Below are positions 20,774 through 30,429 of a stretch of 32,667 bases of DNA, piece by piece (the first letter of the stretch is position 1; every line of letters starts with the position of its first letter). Below the pieces are notes generated by a model. The model was not told the origin of the DNA and searched no databases. It worked only from the letters and a program-made list of their open reading frames with translations. The stretch comes from Blastocladiella britannica (taxonomy: Eukaryota > Blastocladiomycota > Blastocladiomycetes > Blastocladiales > Blastocladiaceae), in assembly GCA_025349905.2 (NCBI GenBank), contig MU624672.1, positions 1 to 32,667 on the forward strand, in the 5' to 3' direction. The position numbers and the translations under genes were made by a program.

Positions 20774-21455
20774 GTTGATTTTTCGATGAGTACTTCCGGT
20801 GATCTGTCGCGCTGAAAGAGAGAAGGGCGCGTTTCCCAGATCCCCGTGCATCTGCCCGTACCCGAATATCACATAAAATTATTGATCATGTGAGATTGGA
20901 ATACTGCGCACGCCTGTCACAACCAATCCGGAAATCCAAGGAAATGGGATGCTAGGCGTCTGTCTTGCGAACGAGCATATGGCTAACATGTTTATTTCTT
21001 TTATTTCTTTTGTATAGGTTTCTTTTTTTAAGCGATCAAGTTCGAGCAGGATTTGGATGTGATCGAACGTGTGTATTTGGGCAAAGGCGAATGTAAGAAA
21101 AAATTATACATGATTTTTGGGAATGGGAACAGGAAAAGTGTTTTGTAAGTCCACTGGAAAAGGTGATCAAGGTGGGATTTTTATTGCGGAATCGGAAAAG
21201 TTTGGCGGATTCTGGGTGACGTTACAGTTTCCTGCGGAGAGTATCTTGCCTTGTTTATCCTGAAGCTTTTTGACTGTTCTCCAGCCGAATACTCCAGCCA
21301 CGTATTCTAGAAAACGGGTTCCCGAGATGTGAAATCCGAATCCAATCTCTCTTTCAAACTCTCTACTCTATTTCCTTTGAATTGGCAGCGCGCTGGACAG
21401 CCTGCATTTTTTACCCAAGACACAACGCGAACGCGAAAATCCATCGAAAGAAATA
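20774..21455. other. Intergenic region SDHAF2/NHA1 with CCAAT boxes and a dispersed repeat
   Basis: This 682-bp gap separates divergent genes. Near SDHAF2 there is ATTGG at 20895-20899 and CCAAT at 20923-20927, candidate HAP-complex sites. A 43-nt repeat lies at 21033-21075 (listed separately). The rest is T-rich leader-like sequence before NHA1; I see no gene in it. Confidence 0.5.
21033..21075 (+). repeat. 43-nt dispersed repeat, copy 1
   Basis: The segment starting CGATCAAGTTCGAGCAGG and ending GATCGAACGTGTGTA recurs at 32625-32667 with three mismatches and no gaps. The flanks to the left are not similar. The ends contain near-inverted words (CGATCA and TGATCG), so a short hairpin is possible. 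It may mark the edge of an interspersed element or an RNA or regulatory motif. Confidence 0.6.
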
Positions 21456-24047
21456 ATGACTATTGACTTTAACGACTTTACCGCCAACAATGTACCCGGT
21501 ATGTACCTGCAATCCATATCCCAAAATGCTTCTTGTATACTCATTTCATCGATTGCATTCCCAGTCATTTCCACCATCTTCGGCCTTTTTCTCGTGATAT
21601 TTGGTCTATCGTCTTCGATTGTCAAGGAGCGGCTGTACCTGTCCGAAGCAGTCTTGTCTACAATGCTGGGCACCATCGTCGGTCCGCATGTCCTTGGACT
21701 CTTCACTCCCCAGTCATGGTCAGGCTTGAATGGCATTCTGCTGGAAACATCTCGATTGGTAAGCATTTTCCTTTCTTTGTTATATTCCTCTGCTCAATGT
21801 CATTTTCTTTAGGTTATTGCAATGCAAATCATGGCCGCCATCATTTGCCTGCCCCTGCAATACTACAAGTACGTTGGTGAAATGAAATGCTTGCGATGCG
21901 CTGGATCAGCTAACATACGTCCATGTACTAAAGGGTCCACTGGAAATCCATTTTCACACTGCTTGTGCCAGTCATGGTTGCGGCATGGTTGATATCGGCC
22001 GCGCTCGTTTACTGGATCATGGGTTTGCCATGGGTATGTTGTGATTTTTTTAAAGCTTCCGATCGATCTCACGCGCATTGCCGTTTTCTCCAGGACGTTT
22101 CGCTTGCAATTGGTGCTGCGGTATGTCCACTGATCATTTCATTTTTCTTTAAATGCTCACATATCCCTTCTTGTGACAGCTCGCGCCAACAGATCCTGTT
22201 CGTCTCGTCTATTTCATGCTATTACACTCATTTCGATAGCTCACAAATGTAATGTCATGTAGATCCTCGCCAACTCGATCGTCAAGGGCAAATTTGCCGA
22301 CAAACATGTTCCTCGCCACGTCCGCCATTTGCTCTCGGGCGAAAGGTACGCCCTTATTCATACCCACAAACAAAGTTACTGATCAAAATAAAGTACCACA
22401 GCGCATGTAACGATTCGACCGCCGCGTTATTTGTGGGGCTGGCAGTCATGATCATTGAATCCAAGTCTGCATCAGCGATCGCCAAGGAGTTCTTCATCTA
22501 CAATGTCGCGTACGAGATTGGCGTTGGTTGCGCCTATGGGCTCATTATTGGCTGGCTTGCTCGGCATGCGCTTCATTACGCCGAGCTGCACGACTGGATC
22601 GATCAGGAAAACTTTTTGACGTTTGCCATTGCGCTTGCGGTATTGTGTTTACCCTCTTTTATTTATATTTCTTGGATATCTTTTATTCAAATGACATATA
22701 CGACAGATTTTCACCGATGGATCAGCAGTCCTCCTTCATGCGAACGACTTTATTGCCGTGTTCATCGCCGCCATCGCATTTAGCTGGGACGGATCGTTCT
22801 ACGAGGCCAGCAAAACGTCCCAGATTCAAGAAGTGCTCGATAACTTGTACGTTTTTTAATTTTCAACTACATTTCTAAATAAAAAACTGACAAAATAAAA
22901 CAGAGCAAACTCCTGGTTCTTTGTATTCAACGGCGCCATCATCCCATGGCCACTGATCCTCCGCCCGCCAGCAGGTTACCCGGACGTTTGGCAGTACTTT
23001 GCGGTCGCAGCAGCGATCCTGGCGCTCCGACGGCTCCCCGTGACCTTGCTCTTTTACCGGCTGCTCCCATCGCTCACGTCCGTCAAGGAAGCGCTCTTTG
23101 TCGGCCACTTTGGTCCCATGGCTGCCGGCAGTCTGTACTACCTAGCGTTCCTGATCCGAGAACTTTCCGACCAGCATGGCGGCAGCAGCTCCGATCACCC
23201 ACACCCTACGATCTCGCCCGGGTCCAGCTTGGGCGGCTCGGGCCTAGTGCATGTCGCCATTGAGCCCACGATAGCGTTCGTGGTGGTGGCGTCGATCGCA
23301 GTCCACGGCAGCTCCGTCTCGTTCTTCAAGCTCGGATCCACCGCAGTGCGCACGCTGTCGCTCGGGTCGTCGCTAGGCCGCCGCACCCGGTCGCTCGGCG
23401 CCGCGTCGGGCCGCGCACCCCGCGCGCCGCTCACGCCGGGGACATTCACGGTGTCGGCCCCCATCAACCCGCGGCCGCTGTACTCGTCCGCCATGACGGG
23501 TGGTGGGGTAGGTGTGGGGAGTGGGTTGGATGTGGGTGGCGGCGAGAGCGGAAGTACGCGCGCGTCCACGCCAGTCCTGGGCCCGACTCCCGCCGACTCG
23601 GGCATGCCGCTGTACTTGAGCGGGTTCGGGAATGTGCGCGAAACGGCCATTGCCATTCACGAGGGCAATTACGACGACGACAGTATGGAGATGGACGACC
23701 AGCAGCAGCAGACGATGCGGCTTCATGTGTTTACCGGCTCGCCGCCACCTGCTGCTTCTGGTCCCGCGCTCTTGGATATCAACGACTACGATGAGTCTCC
23801 TGGCTCACCTGCCAGTCTCTCGGTCATTCCCGAGGGTGGGTCCGAGGAAGCAGAGGCCGATGGCAGTGGTCCGGCTCCTCCGCGGCTGTCAGAGGACAGT
23901 GACTTGTTGCTGGCCATCATCAAGACCGGGAGCAGTGGGACTGTCATCAACGATGAACTTAACAAGGACGATCTCAGCAAGGATGACGATCTCGACGTCA
24001 ACAAGGACGACCACCATTCACTCCATGAACATGAAGAAAAACAATGA
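21456..24047 (+). CDS. NHA1: Na+/H+ antiporter, Nha1/Sod2 type
   Basis: A plasma-membrane CPA1-type antiporter that exports Na+ (and K+ or Li+) against protons. Ten exons fit in phase: 21456-21498, 21565-21758, 21813-21868, 21934-22033, 22094-22120, 22180-22197, 22263-22345, 22402-22639, 22707-22846 and 22904-24047, giving 680 aa. The first 400 or so residues contain many hydrophobic spans. Family landmarks are GLSSSIVKERLYLSEA, APTDPILANSIVKGKFADKHVP across the exon 6/7 junction, and the Asn-Asp transport pair (N177, D178) in ESACNDSTA. The C-terminal cytosolic tail of about 270 residues is Ser/Gly/Asp-rich, shorter than in budding yeast Nha1 (985 aa) and longer than in fission yeast Sod2 (468 aa). 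Exons 5 and 6 are only 27 and 18 nt. Confidence 0.93.
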
Positions 24048-24096
24048 ACGAAATACACTATTTTTTGCACGTAAAGCAACTACGTAAGAATCGTAA

Positions 24097-26467
24097 TCAA
24101 TGCTGCTGGCCCTCGCTGGCCGCGTGCGGACCCAGCACCATCTCCTGCAACCCTTTACCGGCGGGGACCATCGGGTACACGTGCTCGCGCTTGCAAGTGC
24201 GAGCCTCGAGCACCACGGGCCCGTCATTGTAGTCCAGGAACTCGCGCATCGCCACCTTGAGCTCCTCCGGGGTGGTCGCGCGCAGGCCCTTGACGCCAAA
24301 CGCCTCAGCCATCTTGACAAAGTCCGGGTTGGTCATGGGAGTACCGGCGTAGCGTTCCTCGTAAAACAGGTCCTGTGCATTGTTTGGAGCGTGTGTGAGT
24401 GCCGATCTACTTTCAAAAGTATTGAAAATACACGAACCTGCCATTGCTTGACCATGCCTTGGAAATCATTGTTGAGGATGAGGATCTTGACCGGAATCTT
24501 GTACTGCGATGCGGTCATGAGCTCGCATCCGGTCATCATGAACGACGCATCGCCGTCAATGTCAATGACCGTCTTGGAGTCGCCGAGCGCAATCTGGGCG
24601 CCGATCGCCGCTGGGAGTCCGTATCCCATGGTGCCTAGTCCTCCCGACGTGATGAATGTGCGCGGTGTCGTCCAGCTACATAACTCTTGTGTGAGTATTT
24701 ACAAAAATGAAGGGGAAAGAAATATGGAACATACCGATAGTACTGGGCAGCATACATCTGATGCTGGCCCACGCCGGTGGTGATCACGACACTGTCCTTG
24801 CAATCGGCCGTCATCTCGTTCAGCACGTCCACCACGTACTGCGGCTTCAGCTGCTCTCCAGGGAGATTGACGCCGCCGTACGTGAACGGGAACTTGGCCT
24901 TCCAGTCGGCGACGGTCGCCAGCCACTCGCGACGTCGGTCGTCGGTGGGCAAGCACGGATTCAGGCGCGCAAGCAAGTGCCGCAAGTTGGCCACCACGTC
25001 GCCCTCCACCGCCTCGGTGACGGTCACGATCTTGTTGATGTTCTTGGGCAAAATCTCAAAATGGTAAATCCCACCGGTGCCCTCGGCCTCGGCTCGGCGC
25101 GCCGCGGGCGCAAATTTGGCGAGGTTGCCCGTGACGCGGTCGTCGAACCGGGCGCCCAGAGCCAAAATCACGTCGGCGTTCTGCATGGCCAGGTTGGCGT
25201 ACGCCGATCCGTGCATACCGAGCATGTGCAGCGACAGCGGGCCACGTTCATCAAAAGCGCCGAGCGCCTGCAGCGTGGTGGTCACCGGGATCTGCGCGCG
25301 CTCCGCCAGCTCCTTGAGTAACCGCGGGCCATGTGGGGACGACAGCACGCCCTGGCCAGCGTAAATCACGGGCCGCTTGGCGCCATTGACGGCACGAGCG
25401 ACACGCGCCAGTGTCTCGGCCAATCCGGGCGAGGGAGCAGCCGATGTCGGGTCGGTAAAGTGCGGCGACAGGAATGACGGCGGCCGGCCCGGAAACTTGG
25501 GCGCCTCGGGCACGCGCGGGATAGCGCGCCGCAGCACTCCCGCCGTCACGTCCTTGGGCAAGTCCACCAGCACGGGTCCCGGGCGTCCACTGGTCGCAAT
25601 AGTGAATGCCTCCTGCAGTCGGCGCGGCAGGTCCGCCACGTCCTTGACCTGCACGTTCCATTTCGTGCATGGCCGGGTGATCCCGAGAATATCGGCCTCC
25701 TGGAACGCGTCGGTCCCGATCGCGGCATTGGGGACCTGGCCCGATAGCACCACCAACGGGGTGCCGTCCATCAGCGCGTCCTGCAGTGGGGTCACCACGT
25801 TGGTGGCGCCGGGACCACTGGTCACAATCACCACGCCGGGGCGGCCAGTCGCGCGCGCATAGCCCTCGGCCATGTGGCCGGCGCCTTGCTCGTGGCGTGG
25901 CAGAATGAACTCGAAATGCGGCGACTCGTGGATCGCATCAAAGACTGGTAAGATCGCGCCGCCCGGGTAGCCAAAGACGTGCTGATTTATGCATTTTTCA
26001 TGTTAGTTTTCCTATTCGGGGGGGAGGATAATGCAGAAAAAAGGGTTACCTTGACGCGCAGCTTGCGCAGCATGTCGTGGACAATCTGGCCGCCGGTCAT
26101 GCCAATGTAGCTGTGGTCGAGGCCATCGTCGACCTCTTGCTCCTGCTGGCTCTGGGGAGTAGCGGTAGCAGCGGAAGTGGTGCGGACCGGCGGCAGCGGC
26201 GGCAGCGGCGGCGACAGCGGGGAAAGCGGCGCCTGAGCACTAGCGCCAATCAAGGGGAAAAAAATCAGTCAGGTGGGCCAATTATTCTTTAATGACATCA
26301 TGCAAGGAAAAAATGAAGACGTACGTGGCAAGCGAGGCCTTGGTGCGGATGCCGCCAACAAGCACCTGACGCGTGATCCGTGGTGGTACGACGCGAATGG
26401 AGGGAATCTGGCGGAGAAGGAGCGACGACGCGGCGGTCGAGAAGCGGGCGGTGGTGGTGGAGATCAT
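24097..26467 (-). CDS. ILV2: Acetolactate synthase catalytic subunit, mitochondrial
   Basis: Ilv2 (acetohydroxyacid synthase, TPP, FAD and Mg dependent) condenses pyruvate with pyruvate or 2-oxobutyrate, the first common step of Val, Ile and Leu synthesis. Five exons (26325-26467, 26050-26239, 24735-25981, 24438-24675 and 24097-24372) give 697 aa. The N-terminus is an Arg/Ser/Thr presequence followed by a Pro-rich linker. Catalytic Glu142 lies in [14 protein letters not shown]. The FAD/central domain has [15 protein letters not shown] and [10 protein letters not shown]. The TPP-metal motif is GDA (568-570) through Asn596, followed by W605 in MVKQWQ, the position of the herbicide-site Trp. It is head to head with ILV5 (415 bp apart) and converges on NHA1 with 49 bp between stops. 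Confidence 0.96.
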
Positions 26468-26882
26468 TTGTTTTCTTGGTGTGGATTATGTGTGAGAGAG
26501 CAGAGAGCAATGGCGAGGAATTGACTATGGTTGTGGATCCGATCGAAAAGGGTGGGATGCGGCCGGGCTTTGAAGTGCGCTTCGAGCGAAGCGGGGCCTT
26601 GCAAAAATTCATGCAGTTCGCGGGTGATGAACTTGCTTTTTGTTCCTGATAGCCGCCACAAGCTCGAGACTCATCGAGCCGCGTGCCTCGATGACTGCAA
26701 TTGAGGTCGGCCGGTCACGCTCGCGTCGTGGGCGAGAGCCGGGTAATGATGGACGCGTCGCGACGCGTGCCTCATGAGAAGGTTCTTCCACCCAAACGCG
26801 TAAAAAACTACAAGTACCGCGGCCATTCCCTCTCTTGATCGCAGGAACTCTTTAACCTTCATTCATATCCTCAATCCACACA
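26468..26882. promoter_or_regulatory. Bidirectional ILV2/ILV5 promoter region
   Basis: This 415-bp region separates the start codons of the first two enzymes of branched-chain amino acid synthesis. It includes a perfect 16-bp palindrome at 26753-26768 (separate entry). It also has imperfect Gcn4-like words: AGACTCA near 26667-26673 (one mismatch to TGACTCA) and TGACTG at 26692-26697. I found no exact Leu3 site (CCGGNNCCGG), only GGCCGG-type words near 26709. Shared amino-acid control is likely but inferred. Confidence 0.55.
26753..26768. promoter_or_regulatory. Perfect 16-bp palindrome with two ACGCGT cores
   Basis: ACGCGTCGCGACGCGT is its own reverse complement and holds two ACGCGT hexamers, the MCB core bound by MBF/Mbp1 in yeasts. 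It lies 115 bp before the ILV5 start and 285 bp before the ILV2 start. Such symmetry suggests a dimeric DNA-binding protein; which one is unknown. Confidence 0.5.
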
Positions 26883-28121
26883 ATGCTCAGCCGTCTGATC
26901 CTCTCTACCCCCTCGCGTCTCATTGCCGCGCGCCTCGCCGCAACCACCGCTACCCGTGCTGCCGCTGCGGTCGCTGTTACCGCTGCTACTACTGCGCCGC
27001 GCCGACGCTGGATCCAGACCCTCGACTTTGGCGGCTCCAAGGAGGTCGTGTACGAGCGCTCAGATGTGCCCCCGGCCAAGATGACCGAGATCCTGGGCAA
27101 GGACACGCTTGCCGTGATCGGCTACGGGTACATTTCAATCCGGTCTTTTTTAACTCGACTTGGTCCTCACACGATCCAAATAAACAGAACCCAAGGACGC
27201 GCCCAATCGCTCAACGCGCGCGACAATGGCCTCAAGGTGATTGTGGGCGTTCGCCGCGGCGGCCACTCGTGGGATCTGGCGCTAAAGGACGGGTGGATCG
27301 CCGACAAGACCCTGTTTGACATTGATTCGGCCTGCGCCAAGGGCTCGATCATCATGAACTTGCTCTCGGATGCCGGTCAGAAGGCCGCGTGGCCCGCCAT
27401 GAAGAAGCACATCACCAAGGGCAAGACGCTGTACTTTTCGCACGGGTTTGGTGTTGTGTTTGCCGACCAGACCGGGATCGTGCCGCCCAAGGACGTGGAC
27501 GTGATTCTGGCCGCGCCTAAAGGATCGGGCACCACGGTGCGCAACTTGTTCCTGGAGGGCCGCGGGATCAACTCGTCGATTGCCGTGTACCAGAACGTGT
27601 CGGGCAAGGCCAAGGACCGCGCGATCGCCATGGGCATTGCCATTGGATCGGGGTACCTGTACGAGACCACGTTCAAGAAGGAGGTGTACTCTGACCTGAC
27701 AGGCGAGCGCGGGATTCTGATGGGCGCGATCCAAGGCGCATTCCAGGCTCAGTACGAGGTGCTTCGGGCGAAAGGCCACTCGCCCTCCGAGGCGTTCAAC
27801 GAGACGGTCGAGGAGGCCACCCAGTCGCTGTACCCGCTGATTGGCGCCCACGGCCTCGACTACATGTTTGCCAACTGCTCCACCACCGCCCAGCGTGGGG
27901 CGCTCGACTGGGCCCCCAAGTTCCACAAGGCCACCAAGCCCGTGTTTGAGGCCCTGTACGCGGCGGTGGAGTCGGGCGAGGAAACGCGCCGCACCTTGGA
28001 CTGCAACTCGCGCGACGACTACCGCGTCGGCCTCGAGAAGGAGCTGGCGGTTATTCGCGGATCGGAAATGTGGCGCGCCGGCGAGACTGTGCGCAAGCTG
28101 CGTCCCGAGAACCAAAAGTAA
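26883..28121 (+). CDS. ILV5: Ketol-acid reductoisomerase, mitochondrial
   Basis: Ilv5 (acetohydroxyacid reductoisomerase, NADPH and Mg dependent) acts directly after Ilv2. Two exons (26883-27127 and 27188-28121) give 392 aa, the fungal class I length (yeast 395). The N-terminus is a strong presequence, rich in Arg, Ala and Thr and free of acid. The dinucleotide site VIGYGTQGRAQSLNARDNG is rejoined across the intron. In the catalytic part, EVYSDLTGERGILMG and FNETVEEATQSLYPLIG carry the Asp and Glu metal ligands. The intron is 60 nt and in frame. Only 49 bp separate its stop from the next start. Confidence 0.96.
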   Translation: MLSRLILSTPSRLIAARLAATTATRAAAAVAVTAATTAPRRRWIQTLDFGGSKEVVYERSDVPPAKMTEILGKDTLAVIGYGYISIRSFLTRLGPHTIQINRTQGRAQSLNARDNGLKVIVGVRRGGHSWDLALKDGWIADKTLFDIDSACAKGSIIMNLLSDAGQKAAWPAMKKHITKGKTLYFSHGFGVVFADQTGIVPPKDVDVILAAPKGSGTTVRNLFLEGRGINSSIAVYQNVSGKAKDRAIAMGIAIGSGYLYETTFKKEVYSDLTGERGILMGAIQGAFQAQYEVLRAKGHSPSEAFNETVEEATQSLYPLIGAHGLDYMFANCSTTAQRGALDWAPKFHKATKPVFEALYAAVESGEETRRTLDCNSRDDYRVGLEKELAVIRGSEMWRAGETVRKLRPENQK

Positions 28122-28170
28122 ATGCTTTCTTTCCGTAATGCAATCTGTCCGTACATAATATACTCGTACC

Positions 28171-29417
28171 ATGGCCACAGTACGCGCCAGTGCCAATATA
28201 GTCCATGATCGATTGAACTCAAATAAAACATAGATCGTGCTGGATTTTGGCTCATTTCTGACCCGGGCCGGATTTGCTCACGATCTAGCACCAAGCCTGC
28301 TGGTGCCGACCGTGGTTGGCCATCCTCGCTACGCGATGGCCAACTCCCCCAACCCTGGCCCCTTTTGTGGACACGAGGCGCTGCGTATGATTGGAGTGCT
28401 TCGACTCCGGTACCCGGTCCAGCACGGGCTCGCCGACAGTCTCGCTGACCTGACGACGTTTTGGGCTTTCCTGTACCTACATTTCATGGCTGATAATGGC
28501 CGAGCTGACGAAATATGGATAGGAGCGCTCAAGTCCTTGGTCCCGAGACGATACATCCAGTAATGATCGTGGAGCCGGCCCGGAGCTCCCAGAACCTGCG
28601 CGAGCAACTAGCACACATTGCATTCACCACGATCAACGTACCGGCGCTGCAGTTTGTGCCGGCGGCCGTCGCAGTACTGCTAGCCTCGAACCTCGCCAGC
28701 GGGCTGGTGGTGATGGGCGGCAACGCCGAAACCGCCATTGTACCCGTGGTGCACGGCCGTGTGCGGACCGAGGCGATCGTGTGGTCGACCGAACTCGGCG
28801 GCGAGTGCGTGTTCAAGCGCATGGTGTTCCAGCTCATGGACCGCGACACGACCGTGGTGACGGCCAGCTGGCGACGTGTGGTCGGGCCGCTTCTGGACCA
28901 GTACGCGTACGTGGCGCCGCCTGCGTCGGACCCGCTTCACCCGTTGAACGATGGGGCGTCGTCGCCAGCGGCGGTAGAGTACGAGTCGGGGCACGGCGAT
29001 CAGGTTCGAATAGTCCACGACCAGTGGCAGTGTACCGAGGTGCTGTTTTCCGCTGACGCCGAGCCGTCCCTCCGGACCGGCCCGCTTCCCAATGTCGCAT
29101 GTGATGGGATCCAAGGGATGGTTTACGCGTGCTTGAGCCAGCTAGACGCGTCTGACCGGGCACTTCTCCGGTGCGTGGCATTGAGCGGCACGCTGACGTC
29201 GTACCGGGGCTTTGCTGCCCGGCTCCAGGCCGAGCTGGATGCATTGATCCCTTCACCAGGGGAACGAGTGAAGGTAGTTGTCCCACCAAGAGGAAGCGAT
29301 TCCAAGCACGCGGCGTGGATCGGCGCGGCAGAGTATGCACGGGTATCTTCCCCCGAGTCGTCGCACTTGTGGATCAGCAAGCGAGAGTACGAGGATCGAG
29401 GGTCGTTGTGTGTCTAA
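28171..29417 (+). CDS. Divergent actin-related protein (ARP)
   Basis: 380 aa from exons 28171-28179, 28234-28472 and 28523-29417; exon 1 codes only three residues. Actin landmarks are the P1 loop LDFGSFLTRAGFA with Asp7 and Gly9, VVGHPRY, YPVQHG, GPETIHPVMIVEP (actin VLLTEAP), the SGTLTSYRGFAARLQAEL helix (actin SGGTTMYPGIADRMQKEI), AAWIG, and LWISKREYEDRG near the C-terminus. Length matches conventional actin (375), but the P2 loop reads MGGNAET where actin has DSGDGVT, so the equivalents of Asp154, Asp157 and His161 are lost, as is Gln137. ATP hydrolysis is therefore unlikely. It could be an Arp of dynactin or chromatin complexes, or a lineage-specific one; I cannot assign it. Confidence 0.85.
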
Positions 29418-29441
29418 TAGAATCCCTCTTTCAACATAAAA

Positions 29442-30416
29442 ATGGCCACGGCATGGAATCCCAACGCTAAGTTCTGGTGCAAGTACTGCAAGCTCTTTGT
29501 GACCGACAATAAGATCGTACGCACGGTCCTTTTCTTCGACAGGTGGTTCATAGCGCAAATTTTTTACACAAATACATCTAAAAACGGCAGAGCCGCGACA
29601 ATCATGAGCGCAATTCGGCCCACCGGCGGGCCATGGAGCAGTACATTTCCGATATTGCCGCGGGCGAGCGCAAAAAGCAGCAAGAGGCGTCGCAAGCGCG
29701 CATGACCGTGCGTCAAATCGAGGCCGTACGTTTTCTTGAATTTGCATCGACAAAAACTTTGGCCCCGCTCACGGCATAAATATATACAGGAAGCAGAGAA
29801 GCAGTACTTGTTTGAACTGCAGGCGCAGGGCATGAGCGAGGCCGAGGCGGTGGCCAAGGTGGCCATTGCCAAACACCAGTCCAAGACCCTCATCGCCGCA
29901 ACGGCCGCCGCCGCGTCGGGCAAGCCGGCACAAACGCATGCCCGCCCGCCAGCACCACCTAAGCCTGCACCACAGGCCCCACCATCGAGTCGGACCTCTG
30001 GCGACGATGAAGATGGGGAAGTGGATCTTGCCGATACCATTGGCCAGGCCGGCACCTGGCAGACAGTGGAAGTGTCGGTGATGCCGGGACTCGCTGCCAT
30101 TCCCGATCTTGCAGATGATGCCAACGACGACGCAACAGCTGGCCCAGATCGGAAACGATCGCGGCAAGAGATGGAGGCAGAGGTTGGCGACGAGTCAGTG
30201 GCAGGAGGAATCGCCGAAATGGAAGAGCAGGTCTCGGCCAGCGCCTTCAAGGTGGTGGAGCGCACCGTGTCGCTGGCCGCCGCGGCAGGAGAGGTGCGCA
30301 ACACGGTGCTCGGGTCTGCTGGCAGAAGCAGTGTCAAGAGCGAGGGAGGAGGAGGAGGAGGACCAGTACTCAAAAAGCGCAAGGTCGGCGGTGCTCGGGC
30401 CAATGTACGAAAGTAG
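29442..30416 (+). CDS. WBP4/FBP21-like U1-type zinc-finger protein
   Basis: 278 aa from exons 29442-29516, 29591-29725 and 29790-30416. The N-terminal zinc finger is CKYC, then 13 residues, then H-x5-H (NHERNSAH), rejoined across intron 1. A basic helix follows (YISDIAAGERKKQQEASQ). This arrangement matches WBP4/FBP21, a spliceosomal B-complex protein. The WW domains of animal WBP4 are absent; instead the tail is Ala/Pro-rich, acidic around DDEDGEVDLAD, and ends in basic KKRK signals. A nuclear splicing role is inferred from the finger. It starts 24 bp after the ARP stop and converges on the metaxin-like gene with 13 bp between stops. Confidence 0.78.
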
Positions 30417-30429
30417 TACTATAGTATAT

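Noticed and set aside
20774..21455. tRNA or other structured RNA in the SDHAF2-NHA1 gap
   Set aside because: I looked for cloverleaf arms and A/B box words around the 43-nt repeat and found none that fit.
24100..25873. Plus-strand ORFs antisense to ILV2
   Set aside because: All are mirror frames of the conserved acetolactate synthase; none shows its own domain.
27282..28196. 304-codon minus-strand ORF over ILV5
   Set aside because: Shadow of the ILV5 exon; composition (Arg, His, Gly, Val) and lack of family resemblance argue against a gene.
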